A stretch of 64,000 nt of DNA, from contig NZ_BNBO01000025.1 in NCBI RefSeq assembly GCF_014655955.1, positions 1 through 64,000 of the forward strand, written 5' to 3'. Below the pieces are notes generated by a model, which saw only the letters and a list, made by a program, of their open reading frames with translations, had not been told where the DNA came from and ran no database searches. The stretch is from Kitasatospora indigofera (GTDB taxonomy: Bacteria; Actinomycetota; Actinomycetes; Streptomycetales; Streptomycetaceae). The position numbers and the translations under genes are program-made. Positions 25,516 to 35,030 of this stretch are shown here, piece after piece (the first letter of the stretch is position 1; each line of letters opens with the position of its first letter).

Positions 25516-28500
25516 TCAGGACGGGGAGGCCGGAACCTCGGCCGGGCGCTTGAACATCCGGGTGGCGGTGATCTCGCCGTGGATGGCGGGGCCGTCCGGG
25601 TCCTGCGGGGCGGGCAGGCCGGGACGCAGGTGCTCCTCGACCGAGATGTACTTCAGCCCGGCCCGCAGGTCGGCGTCGTTGCGCAGCCGGATCACCAGCG
25701 GGAACTCGGCCAGCGCCGTGGTGTCGAACAGGCCGGTGGTGTAGATCAGCTGGACGCCGAGCGCGTCCGCCACCGCCCGCTGGAGCTCCAGCAGGTACGT
25801 CGCGTTGGCCCGGCCGATCGGGTTGTCCAGGAAGAGCGTCCCGGCGTGCCGCAGCTGCGACTGGCCCCGGTCGTTGGCGCGCAGCGCGGCCATCGTGCAG
25901 TAGAGCGCGATGGCGGCGGTGAGCAGCTGGCCGCCGGAGAAGACGTCGGACATCTGGCCGACGCTGACCCGCTCGGCGCGCAGCACCGCGTCCGGCTTGA
26001 GGATCTCGACGCTGACGCCCTTGGGGCCGATCGCGGCCGCGACGCCGCGCAGCAGCAGGGACATGCCGTCCCGGCGCAGGTCGCTGTTCTTGCGGACGGC
26101 GGCGCTGGTGGCCTCGTCGATGACCTCGCCGAGGCGCTCGGCCAGGACGCTCTGGTCCGGGTCCTCGAAGCGGATCCGGAGGAACTCCTGGCCGGACCAC
26201 TCCCCCAGGCCCTCGGGCAGCCGGGAGAGCCGCTGGGCGGCGCGCAGGGTGGCGAGGGCGCTCTCGACCAGGCCGCGCAGCCGGTCGACGATGCTGCCGC
26301 GGTTGCGCTCCAGCTGCTGCAGCTCGTCGGTGAGCACCCGCAGGCGGGGCGCGAAGGCGGTGGCCCAGGCGGCGGCGTGGTCGGGCAGGGCGGCCGCGGG
26401 CAGCTCGCGGATCTGCTGGCGGGCCGGGGTGCGGACGGCCTCGTAGCGGGCGGCGTTGGCGTGCCGGATCAGGCCGTCCGAGGCGTCGCGGACGGCGAGT
26501 TCGGCGGCGGACAGCTCGGTGGCGGCGGTGCGCAGCGTCCGGCGGGTCTCGGCGGCGGCGGCGCGGGCCTCGGCGAGGCTGCCGAGGTAGGGCTCGGCGT
26601 GCTGCTCGGGCTCGTCCGGGTGCTCGCGCAGGCCGTCCCGGAGCTGGGCGGCGGCCTCCTCGAAGTCGGCGGCTCCGGTCTGCGAGGCCTGGTGGGTGCG
26701 CTGCAGGTCGGCGAGTCCGGTGCGGGCGCTCTCCAGCCGCTCGCGGCGCTCGGCGAGGCGGGTGGTGGCGGTGCGCAGCAGCGTCTGGGCGTGCTCGGGG
26801 TCGGTGGGGACGAGGTCCTCGGGCAGCTCGGTGTGGGCCTCGCCGGTGGCGGGGGCGGAGCGTTCGGCCTCGCCGCGCAGGCGGCCGAGCTGCTCGCTGG
26901 CGGTGGCGGAGCGGGCCTCGATGGTGGCGACCAGCTCCTCGGCGCGGGCGGCGGCGGCCTGCCGGGCCGGGCCGTCGGCGCCGTCGGGGCTGGCGAGCAG
27001 CTCCTCGGCGCGGGTGCGGACCTTGTTGGTGAGGCGGTCGAGTTCCTTGGCGGAGGCGGCCTCGTCGCTCTCGGCGCGGGCCTGCTCGGCGCGCAGGTCG
27101 GCGCCGACGCCGACCTTCTCGTACAGCTGGGAGGCGGCGCGGTAGGCCTCGCGCAGCGCGGGCAGCGAGGCGGGCGCGCGGTCGGCGCGGTCGCCGGCCT
27201 CGGCGGCGTCGGTGGTGGAGAGTTCGGCGCGTTCGGCGCGCAGGGTGCGGGTGGTGCGGCGGGCGTCGTCGGCGGCGCGCTGGGCGGCGCGGCGGTCCTC
27301 GTCGCAGGTGCGGGCGCGCTCGGCGCAGACGGCCTGGCGGCGGTCGCACTCGGTGGCGTCCTCGGCGAGTTCGCGCAGGCTCCTGGTCCAGTTGGCGCGT
27401 TCGCGCAGCCGGAAGGCGAGGCCGGACAGCGCGTCGGCGCGGCGGCGGGTCCGCTGGGCGGCCTCGCGGTGCTCCTCGTGGGTGGCGGCGGCGGCCGCGT
27501 GGTCGTTCTCGGCCTCGGCGTGCTCGGCGCGCAGGGTGGCGAGTTCGGCGGCGGCGGCCTCGGCCCTGAAGGCGGACTCCTCGGCGGCGGCCGCGAGTTC
27601 GGCGAGGGTGCCGGGCGGGCACTGGGCGTGCCAGGAGGCCAGGCGGGCGGCCAGCGCGCGGTCGCCGCCGAGGCGGGCGGCGAGTTCGCGGATGTGCTCC
27701 TCGCGGGCGGTGGCGCGGGCGCGCAGTTCGCGGCGCTCGCCGTCGGCCGCGCTCTCGTCGTGCATGGCGGGGTTCGGCGGCACCAGGAAGAAGGCCGGCT
27801 CGCCGGTGATCGGGGCGATCAGCGCGGCGGCGGTGCCGACGGCGACGGTGGAGCGCGGCAGCAGGGCGGCGGCCTGCAGGGCCTCGCGGGCGCGGTCGAG
27901 GGCGCCCGGGTCGGTGACGACGACGCCGTCGACGAGTTCGGGGCGGGCGGCGAGGATGTCGTCGTGGTCGGCCGGGTCGACGGACTGGGCCAGGTAGCGC
28001 CAGCCGGGCAGCGCCGGGACGCCGTGCTCGGCCAGGAACTCGACGGTGGCGAGGACGTCCGGGCCGGGCGGCAGCAGCCCGCCGTCGCCGAGGGCGGCGA
28101 GGATCCGGGAGTCGTCGGCGGCGGCGGTGCGCAGGTCGAACAGGGTGCGTTCGGCGGTGGCGACGGACTGGTCGAGCAGCTCGCGCAGCGCCTCGGCGGA
28201 GCGGTCCAGGACGGCGGGGGTGAGGAAGCCGTCGGCCTCCTCGGCGCCCTCCTGGTAGGGCTGCAGGGAGAGCAGCTCGGCGAGCCGGGGTTCGGCGGCG
28301 AGCAGGGCGGCGGTGCGGCGCTCGGTGGCGAGCGCGGCGGCGGCGGCCTTGCGGGCGTCGCCGGCCCGGGAGGCGGCGAGGTCGGCGCGGGCCTCGGCGG
28401 CGGCCGTCTCGCGGACCAGCGCGGCGGCCTGCTCGGCGGCCGTCCTGGCCTTGGCCAGGGCGGCGGTGGCGGCCTTCTCGGCGTCGGCGGCGTTCAGGGC

Positions 28501-30105
28501 GGCGCGGGCCGGGTCGGCCTCGCCGTCGGCCATCGTGTCGGTGTCCGCGTCGATCCAGCCGGAGGCGACGGCGGCCTGGGTCTCCTGCTCGACCTCGGCG
28601 AGGCGCTGGCGCAGGTGGTCGACCTCGCTGCGGGCCTTCTGGGCGGCGGTGGCGGCGGCGGTCGCGGCGGCCTGCGCCTTGGCGCCGTCGTCCTGGAGCT
28701 CGCCGGCCCGCAGCTCCTCCTGGTCGGCGCGCTCCTCGGCGGCGAGGGCGGCGCTCTCCAGGGCGCGGGCGAGGGCGCCGGCGGCGCGGGCCCGGGCGGC
28801 GAGGGCGGGGGCGGCGTCGAGTTCGGCCTCGCGGATGGCGGCGGCGACCCGGGCCGCGCGGTCGGCGGCGGCGCGGTGGCGCAGCACCGCCTCGGCGGCC
28901 TGCCAGGCGGAGTGCAGGGTGCGGGCCTCGATGAGTTCGCGGCGCAGGGCGGCGGCCTCGGTGGTGGCGGCGGCGAGCCCGAGGGTGGCGTGCCGGTGGG
29001 TCAGTTCGGCGGTGATCAGGCTGTGCCGGGTGCGGTCGCTCTCGGCGGCGGTGACGGCGCTCGCGGCGGCGGCGACCTCGACGGCGAGGTCCTGGGCGCG
29101 GTCGCGTTCGGCGGCGCCGCGGGAGGTGAGGGCGTGGGCGAGGCGGCGGGTGCGGCGCTCGGCGCCCCGGTGGGTCTCGCGGACGGATTCGCGGGCGGCG
29201 GTGGCGTCGACGATGCGCTGGAGCAGGTCGAGCGAGCCGGCCGTGAAGTCGCGTTCGGCGGTGAGTTCGGAGCGGCGGCCGAGCTTGGCGGCGAAGCCGT
29301 GCACCAGGTCGGCGAGGCCGTCGGTGTCGCGGGTGTCGGTGACGGCGCGCAGCAGCAGGTCGGTGAAGTCCGAGTCGTGCTTGACCGCGAAGAGGCCGGC
29401 GGCCTCGCCCTCGTCGGCGTTCATCTCGCGCTGGTAGCGGAACAGTTCGGGGTCGAGGCCGAGGTCGCCGAGGTGTTCGGTCCAGCGGTCGTGCCCGTCC
29501 TCGAAGGTGAGGTCGAGGTACGGGTGGGCCTTGCCGGCCTCGGTGAGGGCGTCGCGGAAGCCCTTCATGGTGCGGCGGCGGCCTCGGGCGCGCTGGTCGC
29601 CGCCCAGGCTGACGCGTTCGGCGACGGGGAGCGAGTCCAGGGTGAGGCCGGGGCCGGGGCGGAAGGAGTACCAGGTCTCGGCGAACTTGCGGGGGTCGGA
29701 GGAGACCTGCCGGCCGCGCCATTCGCTGACCTTGCCGACCACGATCAGCTCGCCGGTGACGGTGTGCTGCCACTCCAGGGCGACGTGCCCGCAGTCGTCG
29801 GCGAGCAGGAACTTGCGCAGCACGCCGGAACTGGCGCCGCCGAGGGTGTTGCGGTGGCCGGGGAGCATCACCGAGAAGATCAGCTTGAGCAGGACGGACT
29901 TGCCGCCGCCGTTCTCCAGGAAGAGCACGCCGGCGGGCGCGGGGCGGCGCTGCGGGCCCTCCGGCTCCTCGCCGAAGAGGCCGGGCTGCAGGGGTGCGGG
30001 GTCGGCGACCGGCTCGCCGACGCCGCGCAGGTCGAGCACCGTGTCGGCGTAGCGGGCGCCGGCCGGTCCGATGGAGTACAGGCGGACCCGGTTGAGCTCG
30101 TACAT
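25516..30105 (-). CDS. Large SMC-like ATPase (MukB/MksB/JetC type)
   Basis: 1529 residues. An N-terminal head half with Walker A ENGGGKSVLLK (about 64-74), a long coiled coil very rich in Ala, Glu and Arg, a globular hinge-like region (about 600-790), a second coiled coil, and a C-terminal head half with the ABC signature FSGGQ (about 1387) and Walker B TLFLDNP (about 1420). This is the plan of MukB-like condensins and of Wadjet JetC, with MukB-like length. It is expected to extrude or entrap DNA with the two upstream partners. ATG 30105 fits the family; GGAG lies 11 nt before. The 121-bp gap before it holds several GGGCGGTTCGC-like repeats. Confidence 0.85.
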   Translation of the reverse strand: MYELNRVRLYSIGPAGARYADTVLDLRGVGEPVADPAPLQPGLFGEEPEGPQRRPAPAGVLFLENGGGKSVLLKLIFSVMLPGHRNTLGGASSGVLRKFLLADDCGHVALEWQHTVTGELIVVGKVSEWRGRQVSSDPRKFAETWYSFRPGPGLTLDSLPVAERVSLGGDQRARGRRRTMKGFRDALTEAGKAHPYLDLTFEDGHDRWTEHLGDLGLDPELFRYQREMNADEGEAAGLFAVKHDSDFTDLLLRAVTDTRDTDGLADLVHGFAAKLGRRSELTAERDFTAGSLDLLQRIVDATAARESVRETHRGAERRTRRLAHALTSRGAAERDRAQDLAVEVAAAASAVTAAESDRTRHSLITAELTHRHATLGLAAATTEAAALRRELIEARTLHSAWQAAEAVLRHRAAADRAARVAAAIREAELDAAPALAARARAAGALARALESAALAAEERADQEELRAGELQDDGAKAQAAATAAATAAQKARSEVDHLRQRLAEVEQETQAAVASGWIDADTDTMADGEADPARAALNAADAEKAATAALAKARTAAEQAAALVRETAAAEARADLAASRAGDARKAAAAALATERRTAALLAAEPRLAELLSLQPYQEGAEEADGFLTPAVLDRSAEALRELLDQSVATAERTLFDLRTAAADDSRILAALGDGGLLPPGPDVLATVEFLAEHGVPALPGWRYLAQSVDPADHDDILAARPELVDGVVVTDPGALDRAREALQAAALLPRSTVAVGTAAALIAPITGEPAFFLVPPNPAMHDESAADGERRELRARATAREEHIRELAARLGGDRALAARLASWHAQCPPGTLAELAAAAEESAFRAEAAAAELATLRAEHAEAENDHAAAAATHEEHREAAQRTRRRADALSGLAFRLRERANWTRSLRELAEDATECDRRQAVCAERARTCDEDRRAAQRAADDARRTTRTLRAERAELSTTDAAEAGDRADRAPASLPALREAYRAASQLYEKVGVGADLRAEQARAESDEAASAKELDRLTNKVRTRAEELLASPDGADGPARQAAAARAEELVATIEARSATASEQLGRLRGEAERSAPATGEAHTELPEDLVPTDPEHAQTLLRTATTRLAERRERLESARTGLADLQRTHQASQTGAADFEEAAAQLRDGLREHPDEPEQHAEPYLGSLAEARAAAAETRRTLRTAATELSAAELAVRDASDGLIRHANAARYEAVRTPARQQIRELPAAALPDHAAAWATAFAPRLRVLTDELQQLERNRGSIVDRLRGLVESALATLRAAQRLSRLPEGLGEWSGQEFLRIRFEDPDQSVLAERLGEVIDEATSAAVRKNSDLRRDGMSLLLRGVAAAIGPKGVSVEILKPDAVLRAERVSVGQMSDVFSGGQLLTAAIALYCTMAALRANDRGQSQLRHAGTLFLDNPIGRANATYLLELQRAVADALGVQLIYTTGLFDTTALAEFPLVIRLRNDADLRAGLKYISVEEHLRPGLPAPQDPDGPAIHGEITATRMFKRPAEVPASPS

Positions 30106-30226
30106 GTGCGGCGGTTCTCCAGTGCGGGCGGATCGGGAGGTGCGGGCGGTTCGCGGGTGACGGCGGGTTTCGAGGTGCCGGGGGCGGGCGGTTCGCAGGG
30201 GCCGGGCGGCTGCCGGGCCGGTGGGG

Positions 30227-31099
30227 TCAGAGCGAGTGGAAGGGCAGGCCGGCGTCGGCCACCAGCTCCTCGCTGTGGTCGGCGGGCAGCAGGGTGGCGC
30301 TGCCGTCGCTGACCGGGACGACCCCGAGGTCCAGCAGTTCGGCCATCGCACCGCTGGCCGCGAGGTCCCGCACCTGGAGCTGGTAGCGGGCGGTGGTGCG
30401 GTAGGTGCCGCCGGCGTCGTCGGCGGTCTTCTGCAGGAAGCCGGAGTCGACCAGGAAGAGCACCGCCTTGCCGGTGATGCCGATGGTCGAGCCGGAGAGC
30501 CGGCGGGCGTCCTTGGTGGCGCCGGTGGCGGTGCGCCGGGCCCAGACCCGCCAGGCGGCCTCCAGGCCGGGGGCGTCGCTCTGCGGGTCGGTGTTGTCGC
30601 CGGCGGCGTCGGCCTGCTCCTCCAGCCGGCGGCAGGCCTGCCGGACGAAGGCGTCGACGCCGTTGACGGTGATCCGGCCGAGGTAGCCGTCGTCGGCGAG
30701 GTCCTCGGGGCGGGGGAAGGCCATCGCGGCGACGGCGAGGTGCGCCAGGCCGTGCAGGAACCGGTCGGTGGACTCGGAGGCGGCCCGGCGCGAGTAGTCG
30801 CCCATCCGGACGGCGAACACCGAGTCCTCGGCGGCGGCGACCGCCATGCCGGCCCGCGCGGACACCTCCAGCACCACCAGGCCCATCCCGGTGGCGACGG
30901 CGTCGGCGAGCCGGGCGAACGGCGGGTCCTCCCGGTGGCGGCGGACCAGCTCGGCGTACTCGGCGTCGCGCGCCGGGAGCAGCTTGGCCTGCAGTCCGAA
31001 GGAGACCAGCCGGGCGGCGTCCGCGACGTCGGCCGGGGTGAGCGCGGCCGGGGCGGGTTCGGCCTCGGGCGCCCAGGGTGCGTCGTGGTGGGTCGTCAC
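30227..31099 (-). CDS. MukE/MksE/JetB-like kite subunit
   Basis: 290 residues, predicted soluble, with mixed winged-helix character in the C-terminal part (SGSTIGITGKAVLFLVDSGF; GGTYRTTARYQLQVRDLAA). By gene order (between the kleisin-like and SMC-like genes) and size it is taken as the kite subunit bridging kleisin and ATPase heads. GTG 31099 is preceded by GAGGAG at 8 nt. It begins 43 bp after the upstream gene. The assignment is by context more than by motif. Confidence 0.7.
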   Translation of the reverse strand: MTTHHDAPWAPEAEPAPAALTPADVADAARLVSFGLQAKLLPARDAEYAELVRRHREDPPFARLADAVATGMGLVVLEVSARAGMAVAAAEDSVFAVRMGDYSRRAASESTDRFLHGLAHLAVAAMAFPRPEDLADDGYLGRITVNGVDAFVRQACRRLEEQADAAGDNTDPQSDAPGLEAAWRVWARRTATGATKDARRLSGSTIGITGKAVLFLVDSGFLQKTADDAGGTYRTTARYQLQVRDLAASGAMAELLDLGVVPVSDGSATLLPADHSEELVADAGLPFHSL

Positions 31100-31142
31100 G
31101 GGCGGTGCTCCTCGGGGTGGTTCTGCGACTGGCGGTCCGTCA

Positions 31143-32690
31143 TCAGCCGGCGTCCTTGCGGTCGGCGGCCATGCCCGCGGCGTCGAGCAGGGCGTTGCCG
31201 ACGATCAGGTCGGCGCCGCCGAACTCGACGTCCCGCAGCGGGGTGCCGTCGTCGACGGCGAAGAGCAGGCGCTCCTCGCCCTGCCGGTAGGCGGTGCCGA
31301 CCGGGGGGCTGGCCGCGTGCACGGCGAGCAGGGCGACCAGGTACGGGAGTTCCGGGTCCTGCCTGCGGGCGTCGGCGAGCAGGCCGGAGAGCCGGCGCGG
31401 GGCGTCGCTGGGCAGGTCGAGCAGCTCCAGGGCGGCCTCCAGCTGGGCCTCCGAGAAGCGGCTGTCGTCGGGGGTGGCGACGAGGTCGGGGTCGGGGAGC
31501 TCGGCGCCGAGGTGCTCGCGCTCGACCGGCGGGGTGAGCAGCAGGTCGACCAGGTCGGTGACCCGGACCGCGGTCGGGGTGCGCAGGCCGGTGCCCCGGG
31601 CGAAGAAGGCGTCGGTCGGGCGGACGGCCTGCTCGACCGGCAGCCGCAGCAGCGGGGCGAGCAGCTGCCCGTACAGGTCGATGCCGGTGCGGACGCCCGG
31701 GGAGGCGAAGGCCTGGCGGTCCTGCTCGGCGCGGAACAGCGGCCCGGCCTCCAGCAGGCGGGTCTGCAGCTGGGTGTGGCGGCGGATGCAGTCCTTGACG
31801 ATGTCGACCAGCTCGGCCGCCCGGCGCTTGTGCTCGGCGCCCTCGGGGGTGTGCGGCTCGCTCTCGTCGCGGACCTTGCGGATGTTGGTGAGGATCGCGT
31901 TCTCGTGCCGGTAGCGGTCGGCGATGTGGTCGAGCGCCTCGTCGATCAGGTCGGGGACGGCCTGCATCCAGTCGACGGCGCGGACGTTGCGGCGGGTGGC
32001 GTCGAGCGCCCGGCGCAGCGTCTCGGCGTACTGGACGGTGCGGTAGCGGGCCTGCTCGGCGGCGAGCTGGGCGTCGGCGAGGCGGCCGCGGCGGATCAGC
32101 ACCTCCAGCTTGACCTCGGCGGCGATCTGGGCCGAGGTGACGTCCGTGTCCAGCGCCCCGACCAGGACGTTCACGGCCTCGTCGGTGGTGCGCAGGTAGA
32201 CGCCGCCGTCGGGGCCCGGCACCTCCTCGATCAGCTTGAAGTCGTAGTCCCGCCGGACGTACTCGCCGTCCGGGCCGAAGGTGCCGTAGACGGCCCGGAA
32301 GCCCCGGTCGACGCTGCCGACGTTGATCAGCGACTCCAGCACCCAGCGGGCCACCCGCTCGTGCTCGGCGGCCGGCCGGGGCGGGTTCTGCGCGGCCACC
32401 CTGGGCAGCATCCGGCCCAGCACTATGTCGCGGTCGGCGCCGGTGTCGAAGTCCATGTGGAGGGTGACCAGGTCGATCGCGGCCAGGCCGACCTCCGCCA
32501 TCGCGTACCCGCCGTACTCGCCGGCCAGGTTCACCTTGCGGTTGTCGAGGTCGTGCAGCGGCGCGGTGCAGGCCAGCGCCTTGAGCCGGCGGGCGAGGCC
32601 CTCGTCGGCGGCGGGGCCGGGCGCGGGCCGGGCGGCTCCGGCGGGCGGCCGGAGCCCGTAGTCGGTGGGCTGGTCTGCGATGGCGGTCAC
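31143..32690 (-). CDS. MukF/MksF/JetA-like kleisin subunit
   Basis: 515 residues, largely alpha-helical. A central helical region with long amphipathic helices (about 200-320) and a C-terminal segment fit MukF/JetA-type kleisins. It is the first gene of the F-E-B order that defines MukFEB, MksFEB and JetABC loci. GTG 32690 has no Shine-Dalgarno; a TAATCT box lies 8 nt before it, so the operon is probably transcribed as a leaderless mRNA. The enormous open frame continuing upstream is an artefact. No fourth subunit (JetD/MksG topoisomerase-like nuclease) lies on either side. Confidence 0.7.
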   Translation of the reverse strand: MTAIADQPTDYGLRPPAGAARPAPGPAADEGLARRLKALACTAPLHDLDNRKVNLAGEYGGYAMAEVGLAAIDLVTLHMDFDTGADRDIVLGRMLPRVAAQNPPRPAAEHERVARWVLESLINVGSVDRGFRAVYGTFGPDGEYVRRDYDFKLIEEVPGPDGGVYLRTTDEAVNVLVGALDTDVTSAQIAAEVKLEVLIRRGRLADAQLAAEQARYRTVQYAETLRRALDATRRNVRAVDWMQAVPDLIDEALDHIADRYRHENAILTNIRKVRDESEPHTPEGAEHKRRAAELVDIVKDCIRRHTQLQTRLLEAGPLFRAEQDRQAFASPGVRTGIDLYGQLLAPLLRLPVEQAVRPTDAFFARGTGLRTPTAVRVTDLVDLLLTPPVEREHLGAELPDPDLVATPDDSRFSEAQLEAALELLDLPSDAPRRLSGLLADARRQDPELPYLVALLAVHAASPPVGTAYRQGEERLLFAVDDGTPLRDVEFGGADLIVGNALLDAAGMAADRKDAG

Positions 32691-33086
32691 GGAGGACAAG
32701 ATTAGGGGTTCGCACCGACAACGACCGAAACGGGCCTTCCGGGAGGAGTCGGACGGCCTGCGGCGGGGCGGTCCGGCGGCGGGCGGCGGGGCGGTCGGAG
32801 GGCGGACGGCCGGCCGGCGGCGGAGCGCCCGCGACGGGCCCGTCGACCGGGCCCGGCCGCGCCGCACGGGGCTCCGGGAGGGGGCCGGGCGGGTGCCGGG
32901 AGGGGGCCGCGGGCCGGTCCGCCCGCGTCGATGCCCGCGAGCGGCCCCGTTCGCCCCCGCGACGGGCCGTGCCGCGCATACGGTGGGCCCACCGGCCGGC
33001 AGACGGCCGACGGCCCGGCCGGTGCGGTCCGCTCCTCCGTCCGGCTCCGGGCCTATTCCGCCCGTTCCGCAGGGAAGGAGGCCGCC
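32691..33086. other. Divergent promoter gap, SMC-like operon / cbs
   Basis: Contains TAATCT (32699-32704, minus strand) 8 nt before the kleisin GTG. The remaining 380 bp are extremely GC-rich with short GGCGGGGCGG-like runs; no gene or clear promoter for cbs was found. Confidence 0.5.
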
Positions 33087-34577
33087 ATGGCGGTCCACGA
33101 ATCGGTCGTCGACGCGATCGGCGGGACGCCGCTGTTCCGGCTGGCCCGGCTGGGGGCCGGGATCGCCGCACCGGTGTACGCCAAGGCGGAGTTCCTGAAC
33201 ATCGGCGGGAGCGTGAAGGACCGCGCCGCGCTGTCGATGATCGAGGCGGCCGAACGGGACGGCCTGCTCCGGCCCGGCGGCACGATCGTCGAGGCCACCT
33301 CCGGCAACACCGGGATCGGGCTGGCGATCGTCGGCCGCGGGCGCGGCTACCGGGTGATCGCCGGGGTGTCCGACCGGTCGGCGCGGGAGAAGTCGGACAT
33401 CCTGCGGGCCTACGGCGCGGAGGTGGTGACCGCCCCGACGGCGCTGCCGGTCGAGCACCCGGACCACCTGTTCAACGTGGTGCGGCGGCTCACCGAGGAG
33501 ATTCCCGGCGCCTGGCTCGCCAACCAGTACGACAATCCGGCCAATCCTGAGGCCCATCTGCGGACCACCGGCCCGGAGATCTGGGAGCAGACCGGCGGGC
33601 GGGTGACGCACTTCGTGGCCGGCGTCGGCACCGGCGGCACGATCAGCGGCACCGGGGCCTTCCTGAAGCAGGTCTCCGGCGGAGCCGTCACCGTGGTCGG
33701 GGCGGATCCGGAGGCGTCGGTCTACGGCGGCGGGGACGGCAGCCCGTACTTCGTGGAGAGCATCGGCCACTTCGTCCACCCCGGCACGGCGGAGGACCGC
33801 TGGCCGGAGTCCTACCGGCGCGAGGTGGTGGACCGCTTCGAGCGGATCCCGGACCGGGAGTCGCTGCTCACCGCCCGCCGGCTGGCCCGCGAGGAGGGGC
33901 TGCTGGCCGGCCCGTCCTCGGGCACGGCGGTGGCGGCCGCCCTGCGGCTGGCCCGGGGTCTCGGCCCGGAGGACCTGGTCGTGGTGCTCCTCCCCGACTC
34001 GGGGCGCTCCTACCTGTCCAAGGTGTTCAGCGACGACTGGCTGCGCCGGTGGGGCTTCCTGGAGGAGCCGCAGGACGACGGCCCGACCGTCCGGGCCGCG
34101 CTCGGCGCCGCGCCGGACCCGTCCGGCCGCCGGCTGGTCACCGTCCCGTCCGACGCCTCGCTGGCCGAGGCGCTGGTCCTGCTGCGCGGGGCCCCGGGCG
34201 GGGTCGCGCCGGTGGTCACGGCCCGGCGGGCCCGGCCGTACGGGATCAGCGCCACCGAGGTGCTGGGCTCGCTCTCGGCCGCGGCGGTCGGGCGCGCGAT
34301 CGCCGAGGGCCGGGCGCTCCCGGCGGACCTGGCCGGCGACCGGCCCGGCCCGGCGCTGCCGACGGTGGGCGTCGGCGAGTCCGTCCGGGCCGCCTCGGCG
34401 GCGCTGGGGGCCGGGCACGAGGCCGCGGTGGTGCTGCTGGACGGGCGGGCCGTCGGCCTGGTCCACCGCTCCGAGCTGGCCGGGGCGGGCGCCGGAGGGC
34501 CGGCGGCCGGTGACGCGCCCGCCGGCACCCGGCCGGTGGCCGGGGAGCCGGTCAGCAGTACGTCCGGGCCTTCTTGA
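33087..34577 (+). CDS. cbs: Cystathionine beta-synthase
   Basis: A 496-residue PLP enzyme condensing serine and homocysteine. The PLP lysine lies in GGSVKDRAAL, the phosphate loop is TSGNTGIG, and GTGGTISGTG follows. The C-terminal 130 residues form a Bateman-type pair of CBS domains, as in actinomycete CBS. AAGGAGG lies 7 nt before ATG 33087. Its last 26 bp overlap the convergent lipoprotein gene. With the homocysteine methyltransferase and SfnB-like gene it is one of three sulfur genes in the window. Confidence 0.92.
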   Translation: MAVHESVVDAIGGTPLFRLARLGAGIAAPVYAKAEFLNIGGSVKDRAALSMIEAAERDGLLRPGGTIVEATSGNTGIGLAIVGRGRGYRVIAGVSDRSAREKSDILRAYGAEVVTAPTALPVEHPDHLFNVVRRLTEEIPGAWLANQYDNPANPEAHLRTTGPEIWEQTGGRVTHFVAGVGTGGTISGTGAFLKQVSGGAVTVVGADPEASVYGGGDGSPYFVESIGHFVHPGTAEDRWPESYRREVVDRFERIPDRESLLTARRLAREEGLLAGPSSGTAVAAALRLARGLGPEDLVVVLLPDSGRSYLSKVFSDDWLRRWGFLEEPQDDGPTVRAALGAAPDPSGRRLVTVPSDASLAEALVLLRGAPGGVAPVVTARRARPYGISATEVLGSLSAAAVGRAIAEGRALPADLAGDRPGPALPTVGVGESVRAASAALGAGHEAAVVLLDGRAVGLVHRSELAGAGAGGPAAGDAPAGTRPVAGEPVSSTSGPS

Positions 34578-34905
34578 CGGCGGGTTCGGCCTGGTGGGCG
34601 TCGAAGGTCACGGAGATCTGCTGCTGCGCCTCTCGCAGGGCGTCGGCGAGCGGCTGGAACTTGGCGTCCGCCAGGGCCGCCGCCCTGGCCAGCTCCTCGG
34701 CCCCGGCGAGCCGGGCCAGCGCGATGTCGAAGGCCTGCTCGCCGTCCGCCTTGCTGTCGGGCATCGGATCCGGCAGCCGGTGCACGGCCGCACAGGCCAA
34801 CTCGGCGTCGGTGCCCTGGACTTTGCCGGTAGCCGCCCCCGACTGGCAGGCCGCCAGGGCCAGCAGCAGTCCGGCTGCGGCGGTTCCTACGATCGGACGC
34901 CTCAT
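34552..34905 (-). CDS. Small putative lipoprotein
   Basis: 117 residues with a lipoprotein signal peptide: basic MRRP, hydrophobic core, lipobox LAAC (Cys20). The mature part is helical and ends in a lone Cys. No domain is recognised. GGGGGAG lies about 5 nt before ATG 34905. Convergent and overlapping with cbs by 26 bp. Confidence 0.75.
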   Translation of the reverse strand: MRRPIVGTAAAGLLLALAACQSGAATGKVQGTDAELACAAVHRLPDPMPDSKADGEQAFDIALARLAGAEELARAAALADAKFQPLADALREAQQQISVTFDAHQAEPAVKKARTYC

Positions 34906-35030
34906 CAGTTCTCCCCCGTTCGACGACTTCCGGCCATCCTAGGGAGCTTCGCCCAGGGGGCGCAGGTCCTATCCCGGCCAGCTTGCGCGAAGCGGCAGCC
35001 CGTCACTCCGGCCGTCACCATGATGTCGAT

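Noticed and set aside
24580..30312. 1910-codon plus-strand open frame opposite the SMC-like gene
   Set aside because: Composition is Gly, Ala, Val, Glu and Gln without any motif; it mirrors the Ala-rich coiled coil on the other strand.
25516..32690. Complete Wadjet (JetABCD) defence system
   Set aside because: No JetD-like nuclease gene on either side; only three subunits are present.
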